This document shows positions 44,522 to 54,716 of a stretch of DNA of 64,000 nucleotides, one piece after another (the stretch's first letter is position 1; every line of letters begins with the position of its first letter). The position numbers and the translations under genes were made by a program. Where the stretch lies: NCBI RefSeq assembly GCF_026314945.1, contig NZ_CP111121.1, forward strand, positions 2,914,001 through 2,978,000. Reading direction: 5' to 3'. The notes beneath the pieces are model-generated. The model worked only from the letters and a program-made list of their open reading frames with translations, made no database searches and was not told the origin of the DNA. The stretch comes from Chryseobacterium fluminis. GTDB taxonomy: Bacteria > Bacteroidota > Bacteroidia > Flavobacteriales > Weeksellaceae.

Positions 44522-45571
44522 TTATTCAAACAATCTTAATTGCTGATCTTTCGCACCTGTGAAATCAGCAATGGAAAGCTTAGGAAATTCTTTACCGTCA
44601 AAAAACTTTTTACTTCCAATTTTAAAAGTTGTATGAATCATTTCTGCAATATTGCCTTCCCCTTTCTGTCTGTCAAAATACCTTTTTTCGCCTAGATTTC
44701 CGCCTCGCATAGAGCGGATGAGATTTAAGACTTTTTGCGCCCTGTCAGGGAAAGTTTTTTCGATCCACTGTATAAAGACGGGCTCTACCGTATCATTCAG
44801 CCTTACCAGTGTGTACCCAAAGCCCTGAGCACCGGCATCTGAAACTGCTCTTAAAATAGACAGCGGCTCATCATTGTTTAATCCCGGAATAACCGGTGCT
44901 ACCATTACATGTACAGGAACCTTATTTTCAGAAAGGATTTCAATGGCCTTCAGCTTATTTTTCGCTGAGCTTGTTCTGGGTTCTATTTTCCGTCTCAGAT
45001 CTTCATTTATCGTAGGAATGCTTAATGATACAGAAACAAGACTTTGCTCTGCCATGGGCTTCAGAATGGGAATATCCCTTAAAACCATTGCATTTTTTGT
45101 CAGGATATGAACGGGATGGCGGTAATCAAGACAGACCTGCAGCAGTTTTTTTGTAATTTCAAACTGCCGTTCTGCGGGCTGATAGCAGTCTGTATTTCCG
45201 GAAAGTAAAATCGGGGCAGGCTGATAGCCTCTTTTCTGAAAAAATTTCTCTAAAAGTTCTGGTGCATTTTTTTTCACCATGATTTTTCTTTCGAAATCAA
45301 TTCCGGCACTGTATCCCCAATATTCATGGGTAGGTCTTGCAAAACAATAAGCGCATCCATGTTCACAGCCTTGGTATGGATTCATCGAATATTCCATGGG
45401 GAGGTCTTCACTTTTAACCTTATTGACAATTGTTTTAGGAAAAATCTCGGTGAAGGTTGTTTTTACAGCTTCAAAATCATCATCTTCCGGCTCATAGGTA
45501 TACTTATCGAAACGGTTAACAACATTTCGCTGAGCTCCCTGGCCTTTTATAATTTTTTCGTTCTGCATCAT
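44522..45571 (-). CDS. PA0069-family radical SAM protein
   Basis: 349 residues. NPYQGCEHGCAYCFARPTHEY carries the CxxxCxxC cluster motif near 66-73; LSGNTDCYQPAE and the remaining TIM-barrel strands (HILTKNAMVLRD, LVSVSLSIPTI) follow. This matches the PA0069/Rv2578c group related to SPL-type enzymes, of unknown reaction. Single gene. It lies next to the leader-peptide genes but on the opposite strand and has no SPASM or peptide-binding domain, so a link is not supported. Confidence 0.9.
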   Translation of the reverse strand: MMQNEKIIKGQGAQRNVVNRFDKYTYEPEDDDFEAVKTTFTEIFPKTIVNKVKSEDLPMEYSMNPYQGCEHGCAYCFARPTHEYWGYSAGIDFERKIMVKKNAPELLEKFFQKRGYQPAPILLSGNTDCYQPAERQFEITKKLLQVCLDYRHPVHILTKNAMVLRDIPILKPMAEQSLVSVSLSIPTINEDLRRKIEPRTSSAKNKLKAIEILSENKVPVHVMVAPVIPGLNNDEPLSILRAVSDAGAQGFGYTLVRLNDTVEPVFIQWIEKTFPDRAQKVLNLIRSMRGGNLGEKRYFDRQKGEGNIAEMIHTTFKIGSKKFFDGKEFPKLSIADFTGAKDQQLRLFE

Positions 45572-45625
45572 GTAAAATTAAAGCGGAATATTTTAAAATA
45601 CGAATTTGAACAGTACAATTTCCAT

Positions 45626-45655
45626 AAAAAAATCCAACACCGTAATCGTGCTGGA
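45626..45655 (-). terminator. Terminator of the small membrane protein gene
   Basis: On the minus strand TCCAGCAC and GTGTTGGA pair around GATTACG and run into T7. Confidence 0.8.
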
Positions 45656-45683
45656 CCTAAACATAATTGAATATATTTTTTTA

Positions 45684-45878
45684 CTACTTCAATGCATAAA
45701 ATTCTACTCCGTGATATTCATCGTCCAGATTTTTATCATCGAAGTGTCTGTAATAATCCGAATAGGTATCACTATATTTTTTATCCTTTTTATCTAATAT
45801 CTTTCTAATTCCGATGATACTTAATACTGCCAGAAGCCCAACTCCTCCCGCCAGTAAAACGCCAACTTCTTTTTTCAT
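45684..45878 (-). CDS. Small membrane protein
   Basis: 64 residues from the ATG at 45878 (a TTG three codons upstream is possible). One membrane helix (VGVLLAGGVGLLAVLSIIGI) followed by a charged, Tyr/Asp-rich cytoplasmic tail (KYSDTYSDYYRHFDDKNLDDEY). Has its own terminator. Family not recognised. Confidence 0.62.
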   Translation of the reverse strand: MKKEVGVLLAGGVGLLAVLSIIGIRKILDKKDKKYSDTYSDYYRHFDDKNLDDEYHGVEFYALK

Positions 45879-46029
45879 ATTTTGCAAGATTTAATAACCT
45901 GAATATTGCAAAAAGCATACCCAATTTATTTTTTTACATTATAATTTTTGTTAACATTAAAATTGTTTTCCGGGACTATATTATTATTTAAATGGTTTAA
46001 TTATTGTTGTAACTAACAAAAATATTATT

Positions 46030-46377
46030 ATGGAAAATACAGATCATGACAGAATGACCACCCTAAGCCAGGTGATGTCAAAACTTGCACAGAGAGGCAT
46101 ACACCGGGAGTTCAGAATGAATGAAAACTGTGAAATGAAATTTGAGAACTCTGAAAAAAATTATAAGCCTGATGAGTTGATTATCTTAAAAACATACCGT
46201 TTTGAGGGTGACAGTAATCCTGACGATAATGCCGTTCTGTACGTTTTGAAAGACACTTCCGGAAATTTGGGAATGATTATCGATTCTTACGGAGCACACA
46301 GCAATTATCCCGGTGAAGAATTTGATAAATTCTTAAGAGATATTCCGATTCAGGAAAGCGATGAATTTAACTTTTAA
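46030..46377 (+). CDS. Conserved small cytoplasmic protein
   Basis: 115 residues. YRFEGDSNPDDNAVLYVL and DSYGAHSNY are conserved in a Bacteroidota family of about 100 residues that is often labelled phosphoribosylpyrophosphate synthetase, a label not supported by length or motifs. No signal peptide. Single gene with a terminator. Function unknown. Confidence 0.78.
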   Translation: MENTDHDRMTTLSQVMSKLAQRGIHREFRMNENCEMKFENSEKNYKPDELIILKTYRFEGDSNPDDNAVLYVLKDTSGNLGMIIDSYGAHSNYPGEEFDKFLRDIPIQESDEFNF

Positions 46378-46389
46378 AATTATATAATC

Positions 46390-46427
46390 AAGTCCGGAAT
46401 TATTCAGTTTCGGACTTTTCTTTTTTA
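46390..46427 (+). terminator. Terminator after the small conserved gene
   Basis: AAGTCCG and CGGACTT pair around a 14-base loop, followed by a T-rich tract. Confidence 0.75.
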
Positions 46428-46440
46428 TTGAATACTCCAT

Positions 46441-49056
46441 TCAGGAAACCTTTTTTTCTTCTTTTTTCGGATTGGGCTGTTGCTGTCCGGTTTCTGAACC
46501 GCTTTTATCCTGTTTCAATTCTTTTGCCGTTTGTTGTTTTATATTTTTTACGGTAGAAACCGTATTTTTCACAGCATCCCCGGTCTTTTTAAGATTAATC
46601 CCGATCAGCGTTTGCTTTAACCCGTCCTGAATTCCTTTCCAGAACAGATTGAAAAATGATTTGGTAGGATCACGCTCCATCTTTTCTACTGCCACTGACT
46701 CGGGAAATTTTCCGGAATCCGATTTCACAACCAAATTGGCAACAGCTGTAAGGAAACCCTTTTTCTCACGGTTACTTTTATCGAGAATGGTAACTTTAAG
46801 ATCTGTATTTTTAAGATTAAATGTTCCGTTCAGACCAGCAGGATTTCCTTTAAAATTAAAAAGCATTTCATTGATGGTTCCAGTAGCGGTCACGTGAAGA
46901 TAAGGCCGGATAAAAGGGTTAATTCCCTGTGCGGGAAGATGAGCCGCCCGTCCGGAAATAGCAAATAAATCCCGCTGATCTGCCACGTCAAAATTCCAGT
47001 TTACAGACAACGGCGCCAAATTCATAAACGAGCAGTTAATTTTAATATCTACCCGGGTAGGTTTTCCTTTCATCTTTGCCGAATTCAGATTTTTCACATT
47101 CATATTAAAATTACTGAAAGTCAGCTTTCCCGGACCCGCACTCTCAGGAGTGTCTTCTTCATAAACCAGGACAGAATTCTTTAAATCCAGATTATTGATA
47201 AACATCGGAATTTTTATAGACCGCAGCATTCTGGAATACAATGGTTTTTCTTTCGGGTCATCGTTCGGAATTTTACTCCTGAAAATATTGGCATCTGCTC
47301 CCTGAACGGTTACCTGGGAGGCGCTGATAGATTTATCTGACGAAAACAGTTCCCAACTTCCCTGTGCAGTAATCTGCTGCGCTTTTATGTCATATAAATC
47401 TCTTTCTACCGGAATCATTTTAATGAACTGGGCTCTTGAAACAAGAGGTTTCATGGCAAATCCGGTAATCTGAACTTTATTTCTATTCAATGCAAGAAGT
47501 CCGGCCGTCATATTATAAAACCGTGTTTTGTATGCAAAATTACCGGCTGTTAATGAATAATCTCCGATTTTGACCGTATGACCGCTATTATTTTGCTTTG
47601 GTGCAAGCTGAAAATCATTAATTTTCGCATTCAGGTTATTAAGAACGAGAGGCCCGTTTTCGCTAGTATAAATAATATTTGAGTTTTTAAGCGAGATATT
47701 CCTTACTAAAACTGAATTTATTTTATTTTCTCCCGTCGTTTTTTTCACTTTACGCTCCGGAGCTGCCAAAGTTCCGCTTACATTGTCCACTAAAACATCT
47801 TTAATGTCAAGATTCAGTTTTTTATTGACAACTTCTAATGTATTAATATTAAAGGCAACGAGACGTGTCTTAAAATCCGTAGATTTTTTTAGCGGATCCG
47901 CCGGAGTAGAAATAACGGAAATATTTCTCAGTTCACCACCTTTTTGATTAACCGCAACACGTTCAACCCTAAAATCCTGATGATTAGAGTATAAAATGTC
48001 TTTTCCGGCAAACTGAAAACTTTGATATCCCACCGGAATCACCTGGTCTCTCGTTTTTTTGTCAAACCTCAGTTTATTGATATTTAAGTTAAGGCTTTTG
48101 GCAGTAAACAGCTTATTCCCATCGGGCTTTATAATCTGAACGGTGGCATTATTTAGTTTAACATCATCCAGATTCATTTCAAAATCAAGAGGTTTTGCTG
48201 ATTTCAGAGAAACAGCATTGGTATTATATATTAACAGGTCAGGATTTTCAAAATTAACATTGGCAAGTGACACCTTATTGTTATTCAGTACAATATCCTT
48301 AAATTCCATTTTCGGAATATCAAATTGAAAAAGTTTTGTTCTCTTTGGGTAAAATCTTTTTAGCTGATTTATATTCAATAATGGAATCAGCCTGAAACCC
48401 TGGACAAGCATCTGTCCGTTAGCCGTTGATATCCTGTTGATCGTTAATGCATACACCGGATCAGGACGGAAGAAAAAATGTTTTCCCCTGATATCATATT
48501 TATCAAAGATAACCGGCAATTTATTTTCTACAGATTCTTCAGTCATCTGTAGATTTTCAACAAATAAATCCAGATCCTGAACTGACAGTAACTTTTGCTT
48601 GGTGTGCCTGAAAACACTTATGGATCCTTTACTGATCCTGATATTTTTAAACAGCACCGGATTTCTTTTTTTTCCTGTTTTCTGGTCAATAGGCTTGGCA
48701 AGAATGACATTCAGATTGGGCCTGGATAGCAGGAGATCAGACGAATTGATCTGCTTATTAAAGACTGCATCATAAATTCCAAACCGGCTTATCTTTAAGG
48801 TATCAATAGTACCCTGGAGCCCAATTACACTGATGTTTTGAGGGTTTTTACTGTTAACGGAAATTCCTGTAGAAAGGATATTTCCGGACATAAGGTCAAC
48901 TTCCAGAATCTTGTAGGAAACCTTATAATCCGTATTTTTCCTTATATAATCAGGAAGCTGGGTTTTAAGCCAGATATTAAGTCCGAAATTTGCCAGCAGC
49001 AGAATGACAAATAAGACTCCCAGACTTATCCAAAGCCTTTTAACCCATGTTTTCAT
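46441..49056 (-). CDS. AsmA/DUF748-like large envelope protein
   Basis: 871 residues: one N-terminal membrane helix (VKRLWISLGVLFVILLLANF), then a very long periplasmic part of repeated short beta-strand segments (e.g. ISRFGIYDAVF, VSGTLAAPERK, FNFKGNPAGLNGTFNLKNTDL), typical of AsmA/DUF748 proteins of the bridge-like lipid-transfer superfamily. The C-terminal 50 residues are Lys/Gln-rich and probably disordered. An envelope lipid-homeostasis role is inferred from the family only. Confidence 0.78.
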   Translation of the reverse strand: MKTWVKRLWISLGVLFVILLLANFGLNIWLKTQLPDYIRKNTDYKVSYKILEVDLMSGNILSTGISVNSKNPQNISVIGLQGTIDTLKISRFGIYDAVFNKQINSSDLLLSRPNLNVILAKPIDQKTGKKRNPVLFKNIRISKGSISVFRHTKQKLLSVQDLDLFVENLQMTEESVENKLPVIFDKYDIRGKHFFFRPDPVYALTINRISTANGQMLVQGFRLIPLLNINQLKRFYPKRTKLFQFDIPKMEFKDIVLNNNKVSLANVNFENPDLLIYNTNAVSLKSAKPLDFEMNLDDVKLNNATVQIIKPDGNKLFTAKSLNLNINKLRFDKKTRDQVIPVGYQSFQFAGKDILYSNHQDFRVERVAVNQKGGELRNISVISTPADPLKKSTDFKTRLVAFNINTLEVVNKKLNLDIKDVLVDNVSGTLAAPERKVKKTTGENKINSVLVRNISLKNSNIIYTSENGPLVLNNLNAKINDFQLAPKQNNSGHTVKIGDYSLTAGNFAYKTRFYNMTAGLLALNRNKVQITGFAMKPLVSRAQFIKMIPVERDLYDIKAQQITAQGSWELFSSDKSISASQVTVQGADANIFRSKIPNDDPKEKPLYSRMLRSIKIPMFINNLDLKNSVLVYEEDTPESAGPGKLTFSNFNMNVKNLNSAKMKGKPTRVDIKINCSFMNLAPLSVNWNFDVADQRDLFAISGRAAHLPAQGINPFIRPYLHVTATGTINEMLFNFKGNPAGLNGTFNLKNTDLKVTILDKSNREKKGFLTAVANLVVKSDSGKFPESVAVEKMERDPTKSFFNLFWKGIQDGLKQTLIGINLKKTGDAVKNTVSTVKNIKQQTAKELKQDKSGSETGQQQPNPKKEEKKVS

Positions 49057-49094
49057 TTTGTGAATTGGTTCTTATTTAATACATAAATATAATA

Positions 49095-49892
49095 CTAATT
49101 TTTCACATTCAGCTCAATTTTATATCCTTCATGTCCTCGCACATTGATAAAGTTTCCTCCGTCGAAACTCAGATACTGTCCTTTAATTCCTACGAGTCTG
49201 CCTGTAAATTCAGGTTTTTTATCTAAGGTAAATGACGCTATTTTTTCAGGTTTGTCGTATGGAAAATCAAATTTCCATACCTTTTCGCCTTCACTGTAGA
49301 ATTTTTGAAAATCATCAGGAAAATATTCTTTGATTTTTTGTTGAAAATCAATTAAATCTATTTCATCTTCATAATCATCCTGCAGCATTTTTCTCCAGTT
49401 TGTCTTGTCCGGTACATGCTGCTTTAAAGCAACTTCTATCATCCCGGCTTCGTAACGGTTTTCGGTTCTGGCAATAGGCAAAGCAAAAGTAGCCCCCTGA
49501 TCGATCCACCTTGTAGGGATCTGGGTGTTCCTGGTCACCCCAACTTTTACTTCTCCGGTATAAGCAAGATAAACCGTGTGCGGCTGAAGCTGCATTTCTT
49601 TTTCTACTTCCAGGTCGCGCTCAGCAACTCCGAGATGTGCCGTTGAAAGTTCGGGACGAATGATGGTATCACTCGCATACGGACTTTCAAAAAAACAGTT
49701 TTTGCAAAATCCCATTCTGTACACCGGTTTATCCTCACCACAATTCACACACTGAAACCCTATATGCTTTACCGTCAATTCTTTTCCGAACAATTCATTC
49801 ATATGAATCAGATCTCCGGAAAGATTAAGATAATATTGAATGGGTTGATCATCGAAACTGATCATTTTTAAAATTTGCCCTTGAAACTGCAT
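49095..49892 (-). CDS. DUF2797 protein with zinc ribbon
   Basis: 265 residues. A four-Cys zinc ribbon (CVNCGEDKPVYRMGFCKNC) lies near 47-65, followed by HTVYLAYTGEVKVGVTRNTQIPTRWIDQGA, the conserved DUF2797 block, which resembles a GIY-YIG-like entry (VYLA..GEVKVGVTR). Activity not established. Divergent from the epimerase gene. Confidence 0.88.
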   Translation of the reverse strand: MQFQGQILKMISFDDQPIQYYLNLSGDLIHMNELFGKELTVKHIGFQCVNCGEDKPVYRMGFCKNCFFESPYASDTIIRPELSTAHLGVAERDLEVEKEMQLQPHTVYLAYTGEVKVGVTRNTQIPTRWIDQGATFALPIARTENRYEAGMIEVALKQHVPDKTNWRKMLQDDYEDEIDLIDFQQKIKEYFPDDFQKFYSEGEKVWKFDFPYDKPEKIASFTLDKKPEFTGRLVGIKGQYLSFDGGNFINVRGHEGYKIELNVKN

Positions 49893-49981
49893 ATTAAATT
49901 TGTATTACTTTTTTAAGTAAATTTAATGATTATATTTTTCACAAAGTAAATTTATATTTTTGTAATAAGAAAAAAATACAG

Positions 49982-51004
49982 ATGAATTATCTTGTAACCG
50001 GCGGAAGCGGTTTTATTGGTTCCCATTTGGTTGAACAATTATTAAAAAATGGACATTCTGTCATTAACATTGACAATTTTGATAACTTCTACAGTCATCA
50101 GATTAAAATCAAAAATACTTTAGAATCTATAAGTGAAATTTCGGATTTTGAGTATACTGATAAAGAAAATGACATTCAGACCCTTGTTTCACTGTCAAAA
50201 TCATCCCATTATACACTTTATTATCAGGATATCCGTGATAAAGAAGGCCTCGAACAGATTTTCAAAAATCACAGTATAGATCTGGTGATTCACCTGGCTG
50301 CTTTAGCCGGCGTTCGACCCTCCATCGAAAGACCTCTTGAATATGAAGAAGTGAACATCCGGGGCACCATGAACCTCTGGGAGCTTTGTCATCAATTCAA
50401 TATCAGAAAATTTATTTGTGCATCGTCTTCGAGTGTTTACGGAAACAACGAAAAAGTCCCTTTTGCAGAAACAGATAATGTAGACAATCCTATTTCTCCG
50501 TACGCCGCTACTAAAAAATGTGGTGAAGTTTTAGGTCATGTGTACCATCAGTTATATGCTATTGATATGATTCAGCTGAGGTTCTTTACTGTTTACGGGC
50601 CAAGACAAAGGCCGGATCTGGCCATTCACAAATTCACAAAATTAATTTCCCAAGACGAGGAAATCCCATTTTACGGTGACGGGACTACCGCAAGGGATTA
50701 TACTTTTATTGATGATATTATCGATGGCATTACCAAATCTTTACAATATCTGGAAACACATTCCGGGGTTTACGAAATCATTAATTTAGGTGAAAGTCAG
50801 GTCATCAATTTAAATGAAATGCTCTCGACGATTGAAAATACGCTAGGAAAATCTGCCATCCGAAAAAATCTGCCATTACAACCCGGGGATGTCCAGAAAA
50901 CCAATGCCGATATTACCAAAGCCAGGACATTAATTGGCTATAAACCTGACACCAACTTCCAAAATGGCATAAAAAAATTTGTGGAATGGTTTTTGAGAAA
51001 GTGA
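49982..51004 (+). CDS. NAD-dependent sugar epimerase (UDP-glucuronate 4-epimerase-like)
   Basis: 340 residues of the extended SDR family. NAD-binding GGSGFIGSH at 7-15, catalytic Ser region CASSSSVYGNN, and YAATKK with the catalytic Tyr and Lys near 172-176. FFTVYGPRQRPDLAI matches UDP-glucuronate 4-epimerases and related GalE-type enzymes. It stands alone, with no capsule or LPS cluster nearby. UDP-sugar specificity is inferred. Confidence 0.88.
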   Translation: MNYLVTGGSGFIGSHLVEQLLKNGHSVINIDNFDNFYSHQIKIKNTLESISEISDFEYTDKENDIQTLVSLSKSSHYTLYYQDIRDKEGLEQIFKNHSIDLVIHLAALAGVRPSIERPLEYEEVNIRGTMNLWELCHQFNIRKFICASSSSVYGNNEKVPFAETDNVDNPISPYAATKKCGEVLGHVYHQLYAIDMIQLRFFTVYGPRQRPDLAIHKFTKLISQDEEIPFYGDGTTARDYTFIDDIIDGITKSLQYLETHSGVYEIINLGESQVINLNEMLSTIENTLGKSAIRKNLPLQPGDVQKTNADITKARTLIGYKPDTNFQNGIKKFVEWFLRK

Positions 51005-51120
51005 CAGCAAGTGCGTTACAGAACACTGCCGGCAGGCTTTTTATGACGTACCATGAACGAAATTTTATAAAAAGAGTTGAAAATCAAGTATAAAAAAGCA
51101 TATAATATAAGCTAATTTTA

Positions 51121-51128
51121 TACTTTTG
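51121..51128 (+). promoter_or_regulatory. Promoter of the DUF2795-secA unit
   Basis: TACTTTTG (-7 form) 17 bases before the DUF2795 gene. Confidence 0.55.
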
Positions 51129-51144
51129 CAAAAAATTAAAAATT

Positions 51145-51366
51145 ATGTACTGGACATTAGAATTAGCTTCATACCTAAGTGACGCCCCTTGGCCAATGAC
51201 AAAAGCAGAGCTTATCGACTATGCCATCAGAACTGGTGCACCTATGGAAGTGGTAGAAAATCTTCAGGCCATCGAAGATGAAGGAGAAATCTATGATGCA
51301 ATTGACGAGATTTGGAGCGACTATCCTACGGACGAAGATTATCTTTGGAACGAAGACGAATATTAA
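51145..51366 (+). CDS. DUF2795 domain protein
   Basis: 73 residues, strongly acidic, with YWTLELASYLSDAPWPMTKAELIDYAIRTGAP and EVVENLQAIEDEGEIYDAIDEIW, the DUF2795 core (a small helical domain found across bacteria). Function unknown. It lies 124 bases upstream of secA in the same direction, with a weak hairpin between. Confidence 0.9.
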   Translation: MYWTLELASYLSDAPWPMTKAELIDYAIRTGAPMEVVENLQAIEDEGEIYDAIDEIWSDYPTDEDYLWNEDEY

Positions 51367-51376
51367 TTAAAGCATT

Positions 51377-51406
51377 AAGCTTTAGGCAACAGCTTAGAGC
51401 TTTTTT
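51377..51406 (+). terminator. Weak terminator between DUF2795 gene and secA
   Basis: AAGCTTTAGG and CTTAGAGCTT pair with two wobbles and are followed by a T6 run. Probably partial, because no promoter is evident before secA. Confidence 0.45.
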
Positions 51407-51490
51407 GCCCTTTTTAAATATTAAATCTGCACGTTAAGTGTTATTAAAAACGCTTAAAGTATATCGCTTTAGGCATAAAGTAAAAAATTT

Positions 51491-54400
51491 ATGAGTTTTT
51501 TAAACAAAGTTCTTAAGGGGTTTTTGGGAGACAAGAAAGCGCAGGACCTGAAAGAAGTAAAAAAAGTTGTAACAAAAATCAAAGCTGTTGAACCCAACAT
51601 TCAGCAATTGTCTGATGATGGTTTAAGAGAGAAAACTGCTGAGTTTAAAGAAAATATTAAATCTGCAACCAGCAAAATCACAGCTCAAATAGAACAGATT
51701 AAAGAGCAGATAAAAAACTCTACCAATGTAGACGAAAAAGAAGCTCTTTTTTCAAAAATTGAGACTCTAAAAAAAGAATCATACGAAATTGAAGAAAAAG
51801 TTCTTCTCCAGATTCTTCCTGAAGTTTTTGCATTAGTAAAAGAAACGGCAAGAAGATGGGCGCAAAACGGAGAAATCCGTGTGAAAGCCTCTGACTGGGA
51901 CAGGCAACTGGCCGGTATGGGGAAAGATTTCGTAGAAATTCAGGGAGATCAAGCCGTTTGGAAAAACTCATGGGATGCTGCCGGAACTCCTGTACACTGG
52001 GATATGGTACATTATGATGTTCAGTTTATCGGTGGGGTTATTCTTCACAGTGGTAAAATTGCCGAGATGGCCACTGGTGAAGGTAAAACCCTGGTAGGAA
52101 CCCTTCCTATTTTCTTAAATGCCCTTCCTGCGAGAGGGGTACATGTGGTAACCGTAAATGACTATCTTGCCAAAAGAGACTCGGCATGGATGGGACCATT
52201 GTATCAGTTCCACGGAATGAGCATCGACTGTATCGATAATCACCAGCCTAACTCAGACGGAAGAAGAAAAGCCTATAATTCAGACATTACCTACGGAACG
52301 AATAACGAATTCGGTTTCGATTATCTGAGAGATAATATGGTAACTTCTCCTTCAGAACTGGTACAGAGAGAACTGAACTTTGCGATCGTAGATGAGGTAG
52401 ACTCCGTTTTGGTAGATGATGCGAGAACACCTTTGATTATTTCCGGTCCGGTTCCTCAGGGTGACCGACAGGAATTTGATGTTTTAAAACCTTCTATCGA
52501 CAGAATTGTTGACGTTCAGAAAAAGACCGTTTCTGCCATTTTTAATGAGGCTAAAAAGCTAATTGCTGCAGGAAAGACAAAAGAAGGAGGATTTAAATTA
52601 CTTCAGGCTTACAGAGGTCTTCCTAAGAACAGACAGTTAATCAAATTTTTATCAGAAAGCGGGAACCGTGCATTGCTTCAGAAAGTTGAAGCTCAGTATA
52701 TGCAGGACAACAACCGCGATATGCCGATCGTAGATAAGGATCTTTACTTCGTTATTGAAGAAAAAAACAATCAGGTTGACCTGACGGACAAAGGTGTTGA
52801 ATACATGTCCCAGGGAAATTCTGATGCTAACTTCTTTGTTCTTCCGGATATCGGAACTGAAATTGCTGAAGTGGAAGCTAAAAACTTATCTAAAGAAGAA
52901 GAATTTGAAGCGAAGGAAAAACTTTTTGCAGAATTTGCTGAAAAATCTGAGCGTGTTCACACGATGAGTCAGCTTCTTAAAGCGTACACTTTGTTTGAAA
53001 AAGACGATGAGTATGTCGTTATTGACGGTGAAGTAAAAATCGTTGATGAGCAGACCGGCCGTATCATGGAAGGAAGACGTTATTCAGACGGTCTTCACCA
53101 GGCAATCGAAGCTAAAGAAAATGTAAAGATCGAAGCGGCAACCCAGACTTTTGCCACTGTTACCCTTCAGAATTATTTCCGTATGTACAATAAGCTTGCG
53201 GGGATGACAGGTACTGCTGAAACAGAAGCGGGTGAGCTTTGGGAAATTTATAAACTGGATGTAGTGGTAATTCCTACCAACCGTCCGATTTTGAGACATG
53301 ACAAACAGGATTTGGTTTTCAAAACCAACAGAGAAAAATACAATGCAGTAATTGAAGAAATTGAAAGATTAACATCAGCAAAAAGACCTGTTTTGGTGGG
53401 TACGACCTCTGTTGAGATCTCACAGTTGCTCTCAAAAGCGCTTCAATTAAGAAAGATTCCGCACCAGGTACTGAATGCTAAGCTTCATAAAAAAGAAGCT
53501 GAGATCGTTGCCGGAGCAGGTCAGCCTGGAGTGGTAACGATTGCCACCAATATGGCAGGTCGTGGTACCGACATCAAGCTTTCCAAGGAAGTAAAAGAAG
53601 CCGGTGGTTTAGCGATTATCGGTACAGAAAGACACGATTCAAGACGTGTTGACAGACAGTTGAGAGGTAGAGCAGGACGTCAGGGAGATCCGGGAAGTTC
53701 TCAGTTCTATGTTTCTCTGGAGGATAACCTGATGCGTCTATTCGGTTCTGAAAGAATTGCTAAAATGATGGACAGAATGGGTCATAAAGAAGGTGAAGTT
53801 ATACAGCATTCTATGATCAGTAAGTCTATCGAAAGAGCACAGAAAAAAGTGGAAGAGAACAACTTCGGTACGAGAAAAAGACTTCTTGAGTACGATGATG
53901 TTATGAATAAGCAGCGTGATGTAATCTACAAAAGAAGAAAGAATGCTCTGTTCGGAGACCATTTGAAATATGATATCACCAATATGATTTTCGATGTTGC
54001 CAACTCTATTGTTACCAAAGGAAAGGCAAACGGAAATTATAAAGATTTTGAATACGAGATCATCAAAACTTTCACCATGGAATCACCGGTTTCAGAAAGC
54101 GATTTTGGCAATAAGCAAATTCCTGAACTGACGAATATTCTATTTAAAGCGGCTCAGGAAGATTACCAGATGAAGCTGAACCTGTTGAAGGAAAAGTCAT
54201 TCCCTATTATTGAGAATGTGTATCAGACTCAGGGTTCAATGTTCAAAATGATCCAGGTTCCTTTCACAGATGGTCACAAAACAATGACCATCGTAGCGGA
54301 TCTGAAGGAAGCATTCGATACAAAATGTGAAAGTCTTGTTAATGATTTTGAGAAGAATATCACCTTATCAATTATCGACGAGAACTGGAAACTTCACCTT

Positions 54401-54565
54401 CGTGAAATGGATGATCTGAGAAGATCTTCTCAGGGAGCTGTTTATGAGCAGAAAGATCCTCTGGTAATTTACAAACAGGAATCTTTCCACTTATTCAGCG
54501 AAATGATCGACAAATTAAATAAAGAAATTATTTCATTCCTCTACAAAGGAGAAATTCCTGCCTAG
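51491..54565 (+). CDS. secA: Preprotein translocase ATPase SecA
   Basis: 1024-residue motor of the Sec pathway. Walker [15 protein letters not shown] near 198, [32 protein letters not shown] and [15 protein letters not shown] are all present. An extra segment of about 100 residues near 330-420 lies between the nucleotide-binding parts, as in other Bacteroidota. The C-terminus stops at EIPA after the helical scaffold, lacking the Cys/His zinc-binding tail that docks SecB in many bacteria. Confidence 0.97.
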   Translation: MSFLNKVLKGFLGDKKAQDLKEVKKVVTKIKAVEPNIQQLSDDGLREKTAEFKENIKSATSKITAQIEQIKEQIKNSTNVDEKEALFSKIETLKKESYEIEEKVLLQILPEVFALVKETARRWAQNGEIRVKASDWDRQLAGMGKDFVEIQGDQAVWKNSWDAAGTPVHWDMVHYDVQFIGGVILHSGKIAEMATGEGKTLVGTLPIFLNALPARGVHVVTVNDYLAKRDSAWMGPLYQFHGMSIDCIDNHQPNSDGRRKAYNSDITYGTNNEFGFDYLRDNMVTSPSELVQRELNFAIVDEVDSVLVDDARTPLIISGPVPQGDRQEFDVLKPSIDRIVDVQKKTVSAIFNEAKKLIAAGKTKEGGFKLLQAYRGLPKNRQLIKFLSESGNRALLQKVEAQYMQDNNRDMPIVDKDLYFVIEEKNNQVDLTDKGVEYMSQGNSDANFFVLPDIGTEIAEVEAKNLSKEEEFEAKEKLFAEFAEKSERVHTMSQLLKAYTLFEKDDEYVVIDGEVKIVDEQTGRIMEGRRYSDGLHQAIEAKENVKIEAATQTFATVTLQNYFRMYNKLAGMTGTAETEAGELWEIYKLDVVVIPTNRPILRHDKQDLVFKTNREKYNAVIEEIERLTSAKRPVLVGTTSVEISQLLSKALQLRKIPHQVLNAKLHKKEAEIVAGAGQPGVVTIATNMAGRGTDIKLSKEVKEAGGLAIIGTERHDSRRVDRQLRGRAGRQGDPGSSQFYVSLEDNLMRLFGSERIAKMMDRMGHKEGEVIQHSMISKSIERAQKKVEENNFGTRKRLLEYDDVMNKQRDVIYKRRKNALFGDHLKYDITNMIFDVANSIVTKGKANGNYKDFEYEIIKTFTMESPVSESDFGNKQIPELTNILFKAAQEDYQMKLNLLKEKSFPIIENVYQTQGSMFKMIQVPFTDGHKTMTIVADLKEAFDTKCESLVNDFEKNITLSIIDENWKLHLREMDDLRRSSQGAVYEQKDPLVIYKQESFHLFSEMIDKLNKEIISFLYKGEIPA

Positions 54566-54589
54566 GAAAAATAATAATTTATCATACAG

Positions 54590-54624
54590 AACCCGCATCA
54601 ATACAGATTGTTGCGGGTTTTTCT
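54590..54624 (+). terminator. Terminator of secA
   Basis: AACCCGCA and TGCGGGTT pair around a 14-base loop and run into T-rich sequence. Confidence 0.85.
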
Positions 54625-54665
54625 TATTTAATGTATACTAATTACATGATAAATATCAATTTCAT

Positions 54666-54678
54666 TTCTAATTTAGAA
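54666..54678 (+). promoter_or_regulatory. Palindromic operator candidate (iron regulation)
   Basis: TTCTAA-T-TTAGAA is a perfect 6-1-6 palindrome over the -33 region of the TonB receptor promoter, a place where a Fur-type repressor would block transcription. Assignment to Fur is inference from the gene controlled. Confidence 0.4.
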
Positions 54679-54691
54679 TAATTAAAAACAA

Positions 54692-54699
54692 TATATTTG
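54692..54699 (+). promoter_or_regulatory. Promoter of the first TonB receptor gene
   Basis: TATATTTG, 18 bases before the ATG at 54717. Confidence 0.6.
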
Positions 54700-54716
54700 C
54701 AGAAATTTTGAGTTTC

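Noticed and set aside
44522..45571. Radical SAM protein as maturase of the neighbouring leader peptides
   Set aside because: It belongs to the PA0069 group, has no SPASM or peptide-recognition domain, and lies on the opposite strand with its own transcription. PA0069 proteins occur without such peptides.
46030..46377. Phosphoribosylpyrophosphate synthetase
   Set aside because: The label is used for this small family, but at 115 residues it lacks the PRPP-binding and ATP motifs of the real enzyme.
51026..51042. Terminator after the sugar epimerase gene
   Set aside because: CTGCCGGCAG is a perfect palindrome with no loop, so a stable hairpin would be short; evidence too weak to list.
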